Shown here: positions 55,824 through 64,000 of the stretch, one piece after another
Layout: the number at the start of each line of letters is the position of its first letter
Position numbering within the stretch: the first letter of the stretch is position 1
Assembly: GCF_035978755.1 (NCBI RefSeq)
Contig: NZ_CP108414.1
Span: forward strand, 6,076,001 to 6,140,000
Length of the DNA: 64,000 nt
Direction: 5' to 3'
Origin: Streptomyces sp. NBC_01298
GTDB taxonomy: Bacteria > Actinomycetota > Actinomycetes > Streptomycetales > Streptomycetaceae
Position numbers and translations under genes: made by a program
Notes under the pieces: generated by a model
Told to the model about the DNA's origin: nothing
The model's input: only the letters and a program-made list of their open reading frames with translations
Database searches by the model: none

Positions 55824-56816
55824 ATGGCCACCAGGAAGAATTCCACCGACGATCCGCTCGCCCCGATCACCCTCGCGGTGGGGCAGGAGGACCTGCTGCT
55901 CGACCGCGCCGTGCGGGAGGTCGTGACGGCGGCGCGCGCCGCCGATGCCGACACGGACGTGCGTGACCTCGCCTCCGAACAGCTCCAGCCCGGCACCCTG
56001 GCCGAGTTGACCAGCCCCTCGCTCTTCTCGGAGCGCAAGGTGCTCGTCGTACGCAATGCGCAGGACCTCTCGGCTGACACGGTCAAGGAGGTCAAGGCGT
56101 ACCTCGCCGCGCCGTTCGAGGAGATCGCCCTCGTCCTGCTCCACGCGGGCGGCGTCAAGGGCAAGGGCCTGCTGGACGCGGCGCGGAAGGCGGGTGCCCG
56201 TGAGATCGCCTGCCCGAAGATGACGAAGCCGGCGGACCGGCTGGCGTTCGTGCGGGGGGAGTTCCGGACGCTGGGCCGTTCGGCCACGCCCGAGGCCTGC
56301 CAGACGCTGGTCGACGCCATCGGCAGTGACCTGCGGGAGCTGGCGAGCGCGGCCGCGCAGTTGTGCGCGGACGTCGAGGGCACGATCGACGAGGCCGTGG
56401 TCGGCCGCTACTACACCGGGCGGGCCGAGGCCTCGAGCTTCACCGTCGCCGACCGGGCGGTGGAAGGGCGCGCCGCGGAGGCCCTGGAGGCCCTGCGCTG
56501 GTCGCTGTCCACGGGTGTGGCTCCGGTCCTGATCACCAGCGCGCTGGCCCAGGCGGTACGGGCGATCGGGAAGCTGGCCTCGGCCCCGCGGGGGGCCCGT
56601 CCGGGGGACCTCGCGCGGGACCTCGGCATGCCGCCGTGGAAGATCGACCGGGTGCGGCAGCAGATGCGGGGATGGTCGGCGGATGGTGTCGCGGACGCGC
56701 TGCGTGCGGTGGCGGATGCGGATGCGGGGGTCAAGGGCGGGGGTGACGACCCGGAGTACGCCTTGGAGAAGGCGGTCGTCGCGGTCGCCCGTGCGGCGCG
56801 GACCCGGCGGGGCTAG
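55824..56816 (+). CDS. holA: DNA polymerase III delta subunit
   Basis: HolA is the clamp-loader subunit that opens the beta clamp. The 330-residue protein begins ATRKNSTDDPLAPITLAVGQEDLLLDRAV and has LTSPSLFSERKVLVVRNAQDL, ELASAAAQLCAD and the C-terminal collar domain (PPWKIDRVRQQMRGW). Two in-frame ATGs, 55812 and 55824, compete; 55824 is used because homology starts there. It shares its reading frame with comEC and has no in-frame stop upstream for about 4 kb. Its TAG stop forms the CTAG target of the IS481 element that follows immediately. Confidence 0.92.
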   Translation: MATRKNSTDDPLAPITLAVGQEDLLLDRAVREVVTAARAADADTDVRDLASEQLQPGTLAELTSPSLFSERKVLVVRNAQDLSADTVKEVKAYLAAPFEEIALVLLHAGGVKGKGLLDAARKAGAREIACPKMTKPADRLAFVRGEFRTLGRSATPEACQTLVDAIGSDLRELASAAAQLCADVEGTIDEAVVGRYYTGRAEASSFTVADRAVEGRAAEALEALRWSLSTGVAPVLITSALAQAVRAIGKLASAPRGARPGDLARDLGMPPWKIDRVRQQMRGWSADGVADALRAVADADAGVKGGGDDPEYALEKAVVAVARAARTRRG

Positions 56817-57882
56817 GTATAAAACTGCCGGACGTTGGTTACACATGGGTCTCCGAATAGACGGAGGTCTGCCATGCCCCCTTCGCCGCAACAGCAGCAG
56901 GACCGCCAGGCCCAACATCGGCTGGCGGTCCTACGACACGCCGAAGAAGTCACCGGGAACGTCGCGCTGACCTGCCGCTACTACGGAATCAGCCGCACCT
57001 GCTTCTACAAGTGGCAGCGCCGGTACCAGGACGAGGGCCTTGAGGGCTTGCGGGATCGCTCCAGCAAGCCCCACCACTGCCCCCACGCCACCGAGGACGA
57101 CGTCGTCAACAAGATCGTCTACCTGCGGAAGCACTACCACTTCGGTCCGATGAAGATCAAGATGTACCTGAAGCGGTACCACGACATCGACATCGCCTGC
57201 TCCGCTGTCTACCGCATCCTCAAAAGGCTCGGGATGAACCGTCTGCCGGCCTCTCAGCGCTACAAGCGGCACGACAAGCGCTACACCCGCTACGAGAAGC
57301 AGCAGCCCGGCAACAGAGTCCAGATCGACGTAAAATTCATCGAACCGATCGGCCTACCAGAGCAGACACCAGCTGCGGCGCCAGTCACCGCAACCCTGCC
57401 CAAGCGACGACGGCGGGCGAAGTGCTACCAGTTCACCGCCATCGACGACTGCACCCGACTGCGGGTCCTGCGAATCTACCCGCGGTGCGACCAGAAGACC
57501 GCCGTCCAGTTTCTCGACTACGTCCTGGAGCGCCTGCCGTTCCGCGTCGAAGTGATCCAGACCGACAACGGAGCCGAGTTCCAGTCCGCCTTCCACTGGA
57601 ACGTCCTCGACAAAGGCATCGCCCACACCTACATCAAACCTGCATCACCGCACCTCAACGGCAAGGTCGAACGCTCCCACCGCATCGACGCCGAGGAGTT
57701 CTACCGCATGCTCGAAGGCGTCGTCATCGACGACACAGGCGTCTTCAACGACAAGCTCCGCGAGTGGGAGGACTACTACAACTACCACCGCCCCCACGGC
57801 GCCCGCGGCGGCCAGACACCCTACGAACGCCTGAAGCAGAAGACCCAGACCCCGGTGCAATCAAGCTCCGGCAGATGCACAC
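56817..57882 (+). mobile_element. IS481-family insertion sequence
   Basis: This 1066-bp element has imperfect terminal inverted repeats: the ends, read inward, match at 20 of 28 positions, with a shared core CTGCCGGA 8 bp from each edge. CTAG flanks both sides (56813-56816 and 57883-57886), which matches the NCTAGN target preference known for IS481. It carries one DDE transposase gene. The left CTAG contains the TAG stop of holA, so the insertion leaves holA intact. Confidence 0.85.
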
Positions 57883-57956
57883 CTAGACCGTCTCTTTCGG
57901 ATCTTGTCGGGCCCCGGAGCCGTGCCTCGAAGCCGGGCCCCGGAGCCGTGCCTTGA
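56874..57956 (+). CDS. IS481-family transposase
   Basis: The 360-residue product has an N-terminal helix-turn-helix region (VTGNVALTCRYYGISRTCFYKWQRRY) and an rve integrase core with Asp152 (QIDVKFIEP), Asp231 (IQTDNGAEFQ) and Glu266 (NGKVERSHR), i.e. D-x78-D-x34-E. A GGAGGT sits before ATG 56874. About 336 codons lie inside the element; the frame then runs out of the right end and takes its stop from host DNA at 57956, adding some 24 foreign residues. The core looks intact, so it may still be active. Confidence 0.93.
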   Translation: MPPSPQQQQDRQAQHRLAVLRHAEEVTGNVALTCRYYGISRTCFYKWQRRYQDEGLEGLRDRSSKPHHCPHATEDDVVNKIVYLRKHYHFGPMKIKMYLKRYHDIDIACSAVYRILKRLGMNRLPASQRYKRHDKRYTRYEKQQPGNRVQIDVKFIEPIGLPEQTPAAAPVTATLPKRRRRAKCYQFTAIDDCTRLRVLRIYPRCDQKTAVQFLDYVLERLPFRVEVIQTDNGAEFQSAFHWNVLDKGIAHTYIKPASPHLNGKVERSHRIDAEEFYRMLEGVVIDDTGVFNDKLREWEDYYNYHRPHGARGGQTPYERLKQKTQTPVQSSSGRCTPRPSLSDLVGPRSRASKPGPGAVP

Positions 57957-58319
57957 AGCCGGGCCCCGGGCCCCTGGGCGCCTGGGCGCTTGGCCCCTCT
58001 GGGCCCTGAGCTCCTGCCTGGCTGCTGTCCTCTGACCGCTTCCCCTGGCCGTGAGGCGGGCCGGGCTGCCGACGTCGGGGGCGGGTGCGGGCGGTGGGCT
58101 CCGCGGGGCGAAGTCCCCTACCCGCCCTTCGCCCGTTCCCCGGGGCTCTGCGCCCGGACCCTCCTCCAACTACCGCTCGGCGCTGCCCCTGCCGCGCGTG
58201 GCGCTGCCGCGCGTCGCGGTCGCCCGGGCGGTGCGGGGCCGGGCGGGGCCGGCTCTTCGGCTCGGAGCCGCCGCCGTGTGCGGTGCTGGTTGCGGAACGC
58301 TGGTCCTGGGGTGGGTGGG
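57887..58319. repeat. Gene-free repeat block between IS481 and MFS gene
   Basis: Apart from the transposase read-out to 57956, no gene is supported here. Two and a half copies of a 26-bp unit GGGCCCCGGAGCCGTGCC(T) occur at about 57908-57970. GTCCCCTACCCGCCCTTC followed by GCCCGTTCCCCGGGGCTC at about 58105-58147 matches the block near 35.75 kb. Confidence 0.7.
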
Positions 58320-59750
58320 TCAGTGGGCCGCGGTTCGGGTGGCGTTGGGATCGGGGCGGCCCTTGGGGAGGAGCAAGGGGGTGGCCAGGGCCAGGGTCAG
58401 GGCCGGGTAGGCGAGGGTGGTGAAGTCGGCCGTGGCCAGGGCGGCGATGGCGATGGCCGCGCCCAGTTCGTGCGAGGTGCCGACCAAGCCGGAGGCCAGG
58501 CCTGTGTGGGCCGGGGCCACTTCGGACAGGGCCGAGGTGGTGGCGCACACGAAGGCCGCGCCGAGTCCGAGGGCCAGCAGGGCGAAGCCGGGGACCAGGC
58601 CCGACCAGAGGCCGCCCAGGGAGGTGAGGGCCGCGCCCGCGGCGGCCACGGTGAACGCCGCCGCGCCGACCGGGCGCCAGCCGAAGCGGGGGAGCAGCCG
58701 GGAGCCCAGGTGTGCGCCGGCGGTGGCCGCCACCGCCGCGGGGAGGAAGGCCAGCCCGGTGATCAAGGGGCTGCGCCCGAGGGACTGCTGGATGTGCAGG
58801 GAGCTCAGGTAGAACCCGGTCACGAGCAGGCCCGCCGCCCCCAGTATCACCGCGCTGCCGCCCAGGAGGGAGCGCCGGCCCGGCATGGCGGGGGGAATCA
58901 GGGGGTTGGCGGAGCGGCGTTGTGTCGCGATCAGGAGGGCCAGTACGGCCAGGGCGGCGATGGTGGGGAGCCAGGAGCATTCGGTCAGGCCGTAGACGAG
59001 TGCGCCCGCGGCCAGGGTCGGCAGGAGGATCGCCGGCCCGTTCAGCGGAGCGGTTCGGCGGGCGGGGTCCGCCGTGGCGGACGTGGCGGGGAGCGGGCGG
59101 CCGAGCAGGAGCGGTACTCCGATGAGGGCGAGGGCGCCGACGGGCAGGTTGAGGTAGAAGATCCAACGCCAGCCGGGCCCGTCGGTAAGGATTCCGCCGA
59201 GCAGGACCCCGAGGGCCGCGCCGGTGCCGCCGATCGCCGCCCACGCCCCGAGGGCGCGATGCCGGGCCGGGCCCTGGAACAGGGTCGTGACCAGCGACAG
59301 GGCGGCCGGTGAGAGCAGGGCCGCGCCGACGCCCTGTGCGGAGCGGGCCGCGATCAGCGTGGCGGCGTCTCCCGCGAGCCCGGAGGCTGCGGAGGCGGCG
59401 GTGAAGAGGGCCAGCCCGGTCAGGAAGGTCCGCACCGCACCGAACCGGTCCGCGAGCCGGCCGCCGGCCAGCAGGAGGGCGCCGAAGAACAGGGTGTACG
59501 CCGTGACGATCCAGGTCAGGCCGGTGCCGGAGAGGGAGAGGTCGGCGCCGATGGCGGGGAGGGCGACGTTCACGACGGTGACGTCGGCGATGAGCATGAA
59601 CTGGGCCAGGCAGAGGAGGGCGAGGAGGGGGCGACGGCGCGGGTGGGGCGGTGGGCCATGGCTCGGGTGGGGACTCTGGTGGGTGCCCGGGTGGGGGTGT
59701 GCGTGGTTGTCCTGGTGGTGGTCCTGCGGGTGCGGAGTGTGCGGGGGCAT
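58320..59750 (-). CDS. MFS drug transporter, DHA2 (EmrB/QacA) type, with His-rich N-terminus
   Basis: This 476-residue, roughly 14-helix major-facilitator antiporter has motif A GGRLADRFGAVRTFL and motif C GTGAALGVLLGGILTD followed by WRWIFYLNLPVG, typical of DHA2 exporters. The first 37 residues are unusual: 11 His with many Pro (PHTPHPQDHHQDNHAHPHP and on), which could bind metal. AGGAG lies 12 nt before the ATG. It is divergent from a TetR gene, so it is probably that repressor's target. Confidence 0.92.
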   Translation of the reverse strand: MPPHTPHPQDHHQDNHAHPHPGTHQSPHPSHGPPPHPRRRPLLALLCLAQFMLIADVTVVNVALPAIGADLSLSGTGLTWIVTAYTLFFGALLLAGGRLADRFGAVRTFLTGLALFTAASAASGLAGDAATLIAARSAQGVGAALLSPAALSLVTTLFQGPARHRALGAWAAIGGTGAALGVLLGGILTDGPGWRWIFYLNLPVGALALIGVPLLLGRPLPATSATADPARRTAPLNGPAILLPTLAAGALVYGLTECSWLPTIAALAVLALLIATQRRSANPLIPPAMPGRRSLLGGSAVILGAAGLLVTGFYLSSLHIQQSLGRSPLITGLAFLPAAVAATAGAHLGSRLLPRFGWRPVGAAAFTVAAAGAALTSLGGLWSGLVPGFALLALGLGAAFVCATTSALSEVAPAHTGLASGLVGTSHELGAAIAIAALATADFTTLAYPALTLALATPLLLPKGRPDPNATRTAAH

Positions 59751-59770
59751 GGCGAAGCCGCTCCTAAAGT

Positions 59771-59784
59771 TAACAAGTGTGTTA
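59771..59784. promoter_or_regulatory. Candidate TetR operator
   Basis: The palindrome TAACA-AGTG-TGTTA lies in the 92-bp gap between the divergent MFS and TetR genes. A related GTGTTAAG half occurs at about 59826. Position and symmetry suit a TetR dimer. Confidence 0.55.
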
Positions 59785-59842
59785 GGTATTGAGTATGCGG
59801 GCTCGCCTGGGGAATGTGAACAGTGGTGTTAAGTTTGTCGGC

Positions 59843-60502
59843 ATGGTCTCCGACGCACCCCGCCCCCGCCGCGCAGACGCCGAGCGCAACACCGCCGCGA
59901 TCGTCGACGCGGGCCTCGACTGTTTCCTGGCCGATCCGCAGGCGAGCATGGCCGCGATCGCTCGCGCCGCCGGCGTCAGCCGCGTCACGCTCTACTCGCA
60001 CTTCCCGACCCGGGAAGCCCTCCTCGACGCCGCCCTCGACCGGGCCGTCGGTGAGGCCGCGGCCACGCTGGAGGGGCTCGGCGGCGAGGAGGGGGCGACC
60101 GGGGGAGGCGCGGCCGGGGGAGGCCCCGCCGGGGAGGGCGGCGTGGAGGAGGCCCTCGGGGTGCTCATTCGCGGCTCGTGGCGGGTTCTCGACCGGCACT
60201 CCGCGGTGTTCGCGGCCGTCTCCGCGGCGCTGCCGCCCGAGCGGTTGCGCGAGCGCCACGACCGGATCCTCGCTCCCGTCCGCCGCGTGATCGGCCGTGG
60301 CCGGGAGAGCGGCGAGCTGCGCGCCGACCTGTCCGCGGACTGGCTGGTCACGGTCGTCTACAGCCTGGTCCACGCGGCCGCCGCCGAGGTGCAGGCCGGA
60401 CGGATGACCCCGGCCGAGGCGCCGGAGATCCTCACGGCCACCGTCCTGGCCGCGGTCTCGGCCCGCCCCGCCGCGCCGGCGAGGCCTGCGGAGCCGGCCT
60501 GA
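59843..60502 (+). CDS. TetR-family transcriptional regulator
   Basis: The 219-residue protein has an N-terminal TetR helix-turn-helix (SMAAIARAAGVSRVTLYSHFPTREALLDAAL) and a C-terminal ligand/dimer domain. Residues 75-105 hold a Gly/Glu-rich low-complexity insert (GEEGATGGGAAGGGPAGEGG). ATG 59843 is used; an in-frame ATG at 59795 would add a non-conserved leader. It probably represses the divergent MFS gene and itself through the palindrome at 59771. Confidence 0.9.
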   Translation: MVSDAPRPRRADAERNTAAIVDAGLDCFLADPQASMAAIARAAGVSRVTLYSHFPTREALLDAALDRAVGEAAATLEGLGGEEGATGGGAAGGGPAGEGGVEEALGVLIRGSWRVLDRHSAVFAAVSAALPPERLRERHDRILAPVRRVIGRGRESGELRADLSADWLVTVVYSLVHAAAAEVQAGRMTPAEAPEILTATVLAAVSARPAAPARPAEPA

Positions 60503-60531
60503 GGGGCCCGCCCGCGGCGACGCGGCGCATG

Positions 60532-60582
60532 CCGAAGGCCCCGGTCGCTGCCCTGGGGAAGGGAGGCGATCGGGGCCTTCGG
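60532..60582. terminator. Bidirectional terminator between tetR and rpsT
   Basis: A long stem of about 16 bp CCGAAGGCCCCG-TCGC / GCGA-CGGGGCCTTCGG with an 18-nt loop lies between convergent genes. Confidence 0.8.
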
Positions 60583-60699
60583 TTACTTCTCTGGGTGCGC
60601 CGCACCCGCGTGGCGAACGCTTCGTGTGCGGCGCGGAGTGCCGGTCGGGAGCGGGAGAGAGGGCCCGCTGGATCCTTGCCCGGCGATCACATCAGGGGC

Positions 60700-60966
60700 T
60701 CAGCCCTGAAGGGAGGCAACCTTGGTCGCCAGCGCCGACTTCTTGTTGGCGGCGGCGTTCTTGTGGATGACACCCTTCGAGACGGCCTTGTCGAGCGCGC
60801 GGGAAGCGGCGCGGGAAGCCACGGTGGCCTTCTCGACGTCACCGGCGACGACGGCCTCACGGGCCTTGCGGATGGCGGTCTTGAGCGAGGACTTGACGGC
60901 CTTGTTGCGAAGGCGAGCCTTCTCGTTCGTCTTGTTGCGCTTGACCTGGGACTTGATGTTCGCCAC
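60700..60966 (-). CDS. rpsT: 30S ribosomal protein S20
   Basis: The 88-residue basic helical protein [21 protein letters not shown] binds 16S rRNA early in 30S assembly. Length and the C-terminal block [26 protein letters not shown] are typical. It is transcribed away from lepA, the common divergent rpsT/lepA arrangement. AAAGGCTC lies before the ATG. Confidence 0.97.
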   Translation of the reverse strand: MANIKSQVKRNKTNEKARLRNKAVKSSLKTAIRKAREAVVAGDVEKATVASRAASRALDKAVSKGVIHKNAAANKKSALATKVASLQG

Positions 60967-61189
60967 GAAAGAGCCTTTGCAGGTTCAGAGATTTGATCTT
61001 CGGATTGCGTCCCGTAGAGCTAGAGGGCACACGAGACACAGCTGCTCAGGCTACCAGCTGCCGTTCGACCGGCCCAAACCGAGCGCACTCTCCGGTTCAT
61101 GGGACCATGGGAGTCTGCGTATAGATCCGTTTCGCGCAGACCGACGCCCACACTTCGTTCCGACTGCGACCCGAGAATCAGGACACTGC

Positions 61190-63055
61190 GTGCCCGCGAT
61201 CCCCAGCCACGTGCCCGAGCCGAGCCGTACCGACCCGGCGCTGATCCGCAATTTCTGCATCATCGCGCACATCGACCACGGCAAGTCGACCCTTGCCGAC
61301 CGGATGCTCCAGCTCACCGGTGTGGTGGACTCGCGGCAGATGCGCGCCCAGTACCTCGACCGCATGGACATCGAGCGTGAGCGCGGCATCACGATCAAGT
61401 CCCAGGCCGTCCGGCTGCCGTGGGCCCCGAACACGGGCGAGGACCTGGGCAAGACCCACATCCTCAACATGATCGACACCCCCGGGCACGTCGACTTCAC
61501 CTACGAGGTCTCCCGCTCCCTGGCGGCGTGCGAGGGCACGGTCCTCCTGGTGGACGCGGCCCAGGGCATCGAGGCGCAGACCCTCGCCAACCTGTACCTG
61601 GCGATGGAGAAGGACCTGGCGATCGTCCCGGTCCTGAACAAGATCGACCTGCCGGCCGCCCAGCCGGAGAAGTTCGCCGAGGAGCTCGCGAACCTGGTCG
61701 GCTGCCAGCCCGAGGACGTCCTGCGCGTCTCGGCGAAGACCGGTCTCGGCGTGGACGTGCTGCTCGACAAGATCGTCGCCACGGTCCCGGCCCCGGTCGG
61801 CCCCAAGGACGCCCCGGCCCGCGCGATGATCTTCGACTCCGTGTACGACTCGTACCGCGGTGTCGTCACGTACGTCCGTGTCGTCGACGGCCAGCTCAAC
61901 AAGCGCGAGCGCATCCGGATGATGTCGACCGGCGCCACGCACGAGCTGCTGGAGATCGGCGTCTCCTCCCCGGAGATGACCCCGGCCGACGGCATCGGCG
62001 TCGGCGAGGTGGGCTACATCATCACCGGCGTGAAGGACGTCCGTCAGTCCAAGGTCGGTGACACCATCACCAGCCTGAACAACGGCGCGACCGAGGCCCT
62101 CGGCGGCTACAAGGACCCGCGCCCGATGGTCTTCTCGGGCCTGTACCCGCTCGACGGCTCGGACTACCCGGACCTGCGCGAGGCCCTGGACAAGCTCCAG
62201 CTCAACGACGCCGCGCTGGTCTACGAGCCCGAGACCTCGGCGGCGCTGGGCTTCGGCTTCCGCGTCGGCTTCCTCGGCCTGCTGCACCTGGACGTGGTGC
62301 GCGAGCGCCTGGAGCGCGAGTTCGGCCTCGACCTGATCGCCACCGCGCCCAACGTGGTCTACCGCGTCGTCCTGGAGGACGGCAAGGAGGTCACCGTCAC
62401 CAACCCGAGCGAGTTCCCCGAGGGCAAGATCAGGGACGTGTTCGAGCCGGTCGTACGGGCCACCCTGCTCGCGCCCTCCGAGTTCATCGGCGCGATCATG
62501 GAGCTCTGCCAGCAGCGCCGCGGCACCCTCCTCGGGATGGACTACCTCTCCGAGGACCGGGTCGAGATCCGCTACACGCTCCCGCTCGCGGAGATCGTCT
62601 TCGACTTCTTCGACCAGCTGAAGTCCAAGACGCGCGGCTACGCCTCCCTCGACTACGAGCCCACCGGCGAGCAGTCCGGCAGCCTGGTCAAGGTCGACAT
62701 CCTGCTGCACGGCGACAAGGTCGACGCCTTCTCCGCCGTCTGCCACAAGGACGCGGCCTACGCCTACGGCGTGCGCCTGGTCGCCAAGCTGCGCGAGCTC
62801 ATCCCGCGGCAGGCCTTCGAGATCCCGATCCAGGCGGCCGTCGGCTCGCGGGTCATCGCCCGCGAGACCATCCGCGCCATCCGCAAGGACGTCCTCGCCA
62901 AGTGCTACGGCGGTGACATCTCCCGTAAGCGGAAGCTGCTGGAGAAGCAGAAGGAAGGCAAGAAGCGCATGAAGATGGTCGGCTCCGTGGAGGTCCCGCA
63001 GGAGGCCTTCATCGCCGTCCTCTCCAGTGACGAGTCCGGCGGCAAGAAGAAGTAG
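61190..63055 (+). CDS. lepA: Elongation factor 4 (LepA)
   Basis: LepA is a ribosome-dependent GTPase affecting translation or 30S maturation. The 621-residue protein has P-loop [10 protein letters not shown], switch [30 protein letters not shown]-like domains II, III and V, and the LepA-specific C-terminus ([33 protein letters not shown] in parts). It ends with a Gly/Lys tail. GTG 61190 is chosen from homology ([24 protein letters not shown]). The open frame extends upstream over rpsT on the other strand, which is not coding. Confidence 0.97.
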   Translation: MPAIPSHVPEPSRTDPALIRNFCIIAHIDHGKSTLADRMLQLTGVVDSRQMRAQYLDRMDIERERGITIKSQAVRLPWAPNTGEDLGKTHILNMIDTPGHVDFTYEVSRSLAACEGTVLLVDAAQGIEAQTLANLYLAMEKDLAIVPVLNKIDLPAAQPEKFAEELANLVGCQPEDVLRVSAKTGLGVDVLLDKIVATVPAPVGPKDAPARAMIFDSVYDSYRGVVTYVRVVDGQLNKRERIRMMSTGATHELLEIGVSSPEMTPADGIGVGEVGYIITGVKDVRQSKVGDTITSLNNGATEALGGYKDPRPMVFSGLYPLDGSDYPDLREALDKLQLNDAALVYEPETSAALGFGFRVGFLGLLHLDVVRERLEREFGLDLIATAPNVVYRVVLEDGKEVTVTNPSEFPEGKIRDVFEPVVRATLLAPSEFIGAIMELCQQRRGTLLGMDYLSEDRVEIRYTLPLAEIVFDFFDQLKSKTRGYASLDYEPTGEQSGSLVKVDILLHGDKVDAFSAVCHKDAAYAYGVRLVAKLRELIPRQAFEIPIQAAVGSRVIARETIRAIRKDVLAKCYGGDISRKRKLLEKQKEGKKRMKMVGSVEVPQEAFIAVLSSDESGGKKK

Positions 63056-63083
63056 CCGCGGCGAAGCCATTGGATGCGAAGCA

Positions 63084-63109
63084 GGCCCCCGTGCTCCGGC
63101 GCGGGGGCC
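63084..63109 (+). terminator. Terminator after lepA
   Basis: An 11-bp stem GGCCCCCGTGC/GCGCGGGGGCC (one G-U pair) with a 4-nt loop lies 28 bp past the stop. Confidence 0.75.
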
Positions 63110-63286
63110 CGCTGCGTATCCGGCCACGGAGCGGAACGCGGGTCGCGGGCGTCCGCTTCGTTATGAATCGGCGTCCCAGGGGCCCTTACGCGCCAGGCGG
63201 AGGGCCCCTAGTCTGATCACTGCTCGTTGGTTACTCGCCAGTTACAAGTCCTGTACATGCCCTGCCGCGTGGTCCGGAGGATGTCC

Positions 63287-64000
63287 GTGAGCGACACACA
63301 GACCTTGATCGAGAACCGTCCGCCCACCGTGGCGACCCTCTTCCTGGAGCGTGTCGCCGCCACGCCGAACGCCGAGGCCTACCGCTACCCGGTCCCCGCC
63401 GCGGGCGGCAAGGGCGGCCCGGACGACTGGAAGTCCCTCAGCTGGGGACAGGCCGCCGATCGGGTTTTCGCCATCGCGGCCGGGCTCGTGGAGCTCGGGA
63501 TCCAGCCGGAGCAGCGCGTCGCGCTGGCTTCCAACACCCGGGTCGAGTGGATCCTCGCGGACCTCGGCGTGATGTGCGCCGGCGGCGCCGTGACCACCGT
63601 CTACCCGAGCACGAACGCGGAGGAGTCGGCCTTCATCCTCTCCGACTCCGAGAGCCGGATCCTGATCGCCGAGGACGCCGCGCAGCTGGCCAAGGCCCGT
63701 GAGCGCCGCGCCGACCTGCCCGAGCTGGCCCACGTCGTGGTCGTGGAGACCGCCGACGCCGTCGCGGCCGAGGGGGACCCCGAGGGCTGGGTGCTCTCGC
63801 TGGCCGACCTGGAGGCGCGCGGCCGCGAGTACCTGGCCAAGCACCCCGAGGTGGTCAAGGAGCGGATCGCGGCCATCACCGCCGACCAGCTCGCCACCCT
63901 CATCTACACCTCGGGCACCACCGGCCGGCCCAAGGGCGTGCGGCTGCCGCACGACAACTGGTCGTACATGGCCAAGGCCACCGTGGCCACCGGCCTGATC
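63287..64000 (+). CDS. Long-chain acyl-CoA synthetase (AMP-forming), N-terminal part
   Basis: The 238 codons visible encode the N-terminal part of an ANL-superfamily enzyme: TLIENRPPTVATLFLERVA, then SWGQAADRVFAIAAGLVELG, SNTRVEWILADLGVMCAGG, VYPSTNAEESAFILSDSESR and the ATP-binding P-loop LIYTSGTTGRPKGV. This activates fatty acids to acyl-AMP and acyl-CoA (FadD15-like by the opening). GGAGG at 63276-63280 is 6 nt before GTG 63287 but abuts the in-frame ATG 63281, so the GTG is preferred. The gene runs off the window. Confidence 0.9.
   Translation, partial: MSDTQTLIENRPPTVATLFLERVAATPNAEAYRYPVPAAGGKGGPDDWKSLSWGQAADRVFAIAAGLVELGIQPEQRVALASNTRVEWILADLGVMCAGGAVTTVYPSTNAEESAFILSDSESRILIAEDAAQLAKARERRADLPELAHVVVVETADAVAAEGDPEGWVLSLADLEARGREYLAKHPEVVKERIAAITADQLATLIYTSGTTGRPKGVRLPHDNWSYMAKATVATGLI

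Noticed and set aside
51789..56816. A genuine ComEC-HolA fusion protein
   Set aside because: The frame crosses a complete yceI gene with good family motifs in another frame, and the linker between the two domains is Arg/Gly/Pro-rich shadow sequence with no fold. I treat it as stop loss or sequence error, not a designed fusion.
60722..61189. N-terminal extension of LepA over rpsT
   Set aside because: The open frame upstream of 61190 is antisense to the S20 gene and lacks LepA homology. The GTG at 61190 gives the usual LepA length.

Overview
The window is chromosomal DNA from a high-GC actinomycete, almost certainly a Streptomyces or close relative. The evidence is the G/C-rich third codon positions, frequent GTG starts, the large disordered-arm RNase E/G, and a gene order matching the Streptomyces core block that runs from folC through mreBCD-pbp2-rodA, rne, rplU-rpmA-obg, proB-proA, nadD-rsfS, leuS, comEA-comEC, holA and rpsT to lepA. 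Comparisons with S. coelicolor gene order are from memory.

Layout. 0-2.6 kb: the start of a VKOR-family gene, an orphan sensor kinase and an MreB paralog (Mbl type). 2.7-5 kb: folC, a DUF4233 membrane protein and ndk. 5.3-11.6 kb: the elongation/spore-wall operon mreB-mreC-mreD-pbp2-rodA. 11.7-22.5 kb: a CYTH-CHAD protein, a TIGR03960 radical SAM protein, a small accessory patch (a shattered serine-recombinase fragment and a truncated orphan VapB-type antitoxin), a Trp-rich repeat membrane protein, the TIGR03936 partner of the radical SAM protein, and rne. 22.9-25.2 kb: rplU-rpmA-obg. 25.3-33.9 kb: a cell-wall glycopolymer block with three GT2-type proteins (one fused to a CDP-glycerol glycerophosphotransferase), a GT4, a galE-like epimerase and a GtrA flippase-like protein. 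34-44.6 kb: proB, proA, two related membrane proteins, an M48 protease, nadD, an LCP/LytR_C protein, rsfS and a histidine phosphatase. 44.7-48.6 kb: two identical tRNA-Ala(GGC) genes, then leuS behind a leader-peptide attenuator. 48.8-56.8 kb: a membrane coiled-coil protein, a DegV protein, comEA, comEC, yceI and holA. 56.8-57.9 kb: an IS481-family element. 58.3-60.5 kb: a divergent MFS/TetR pair. 60.7-64 kb: rpsT, lepA and the start of an acyl-CoA synthetase.

How it works together. Much of the window serves envelope growth and sporulation. MreB/Mbl with MreCD, PBP2 and RodA form a wall-synthesis machine, while the glycosyltransferase block and the LCP-like protein probably make and attach a wall glycopolymer. 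The rest is translation and ribosome housekeeping (L21, L27, S20, Obg, RsfS, LepA, LeuRS, RNase E/G), proline and NAD synthesis, and DNA replication/uptake (HolA, ComEA/EC).

Most notable: comEC has no stop codon of its own, and its frame stays open through yceI to the holA stop. An IS481 element sits with CTAG on both sides exactly at the holA stop codon. leuS has a short Leu-codon leader plus an intrinsic terminator. The radical SAM/TIGR03936 pair is split by mobile-element debris, and the TIGR03936 gene appears to use a CTG start. A -10-like hexamer lies 6-8 nt before many start codons, suggesting leaderless transcripts.
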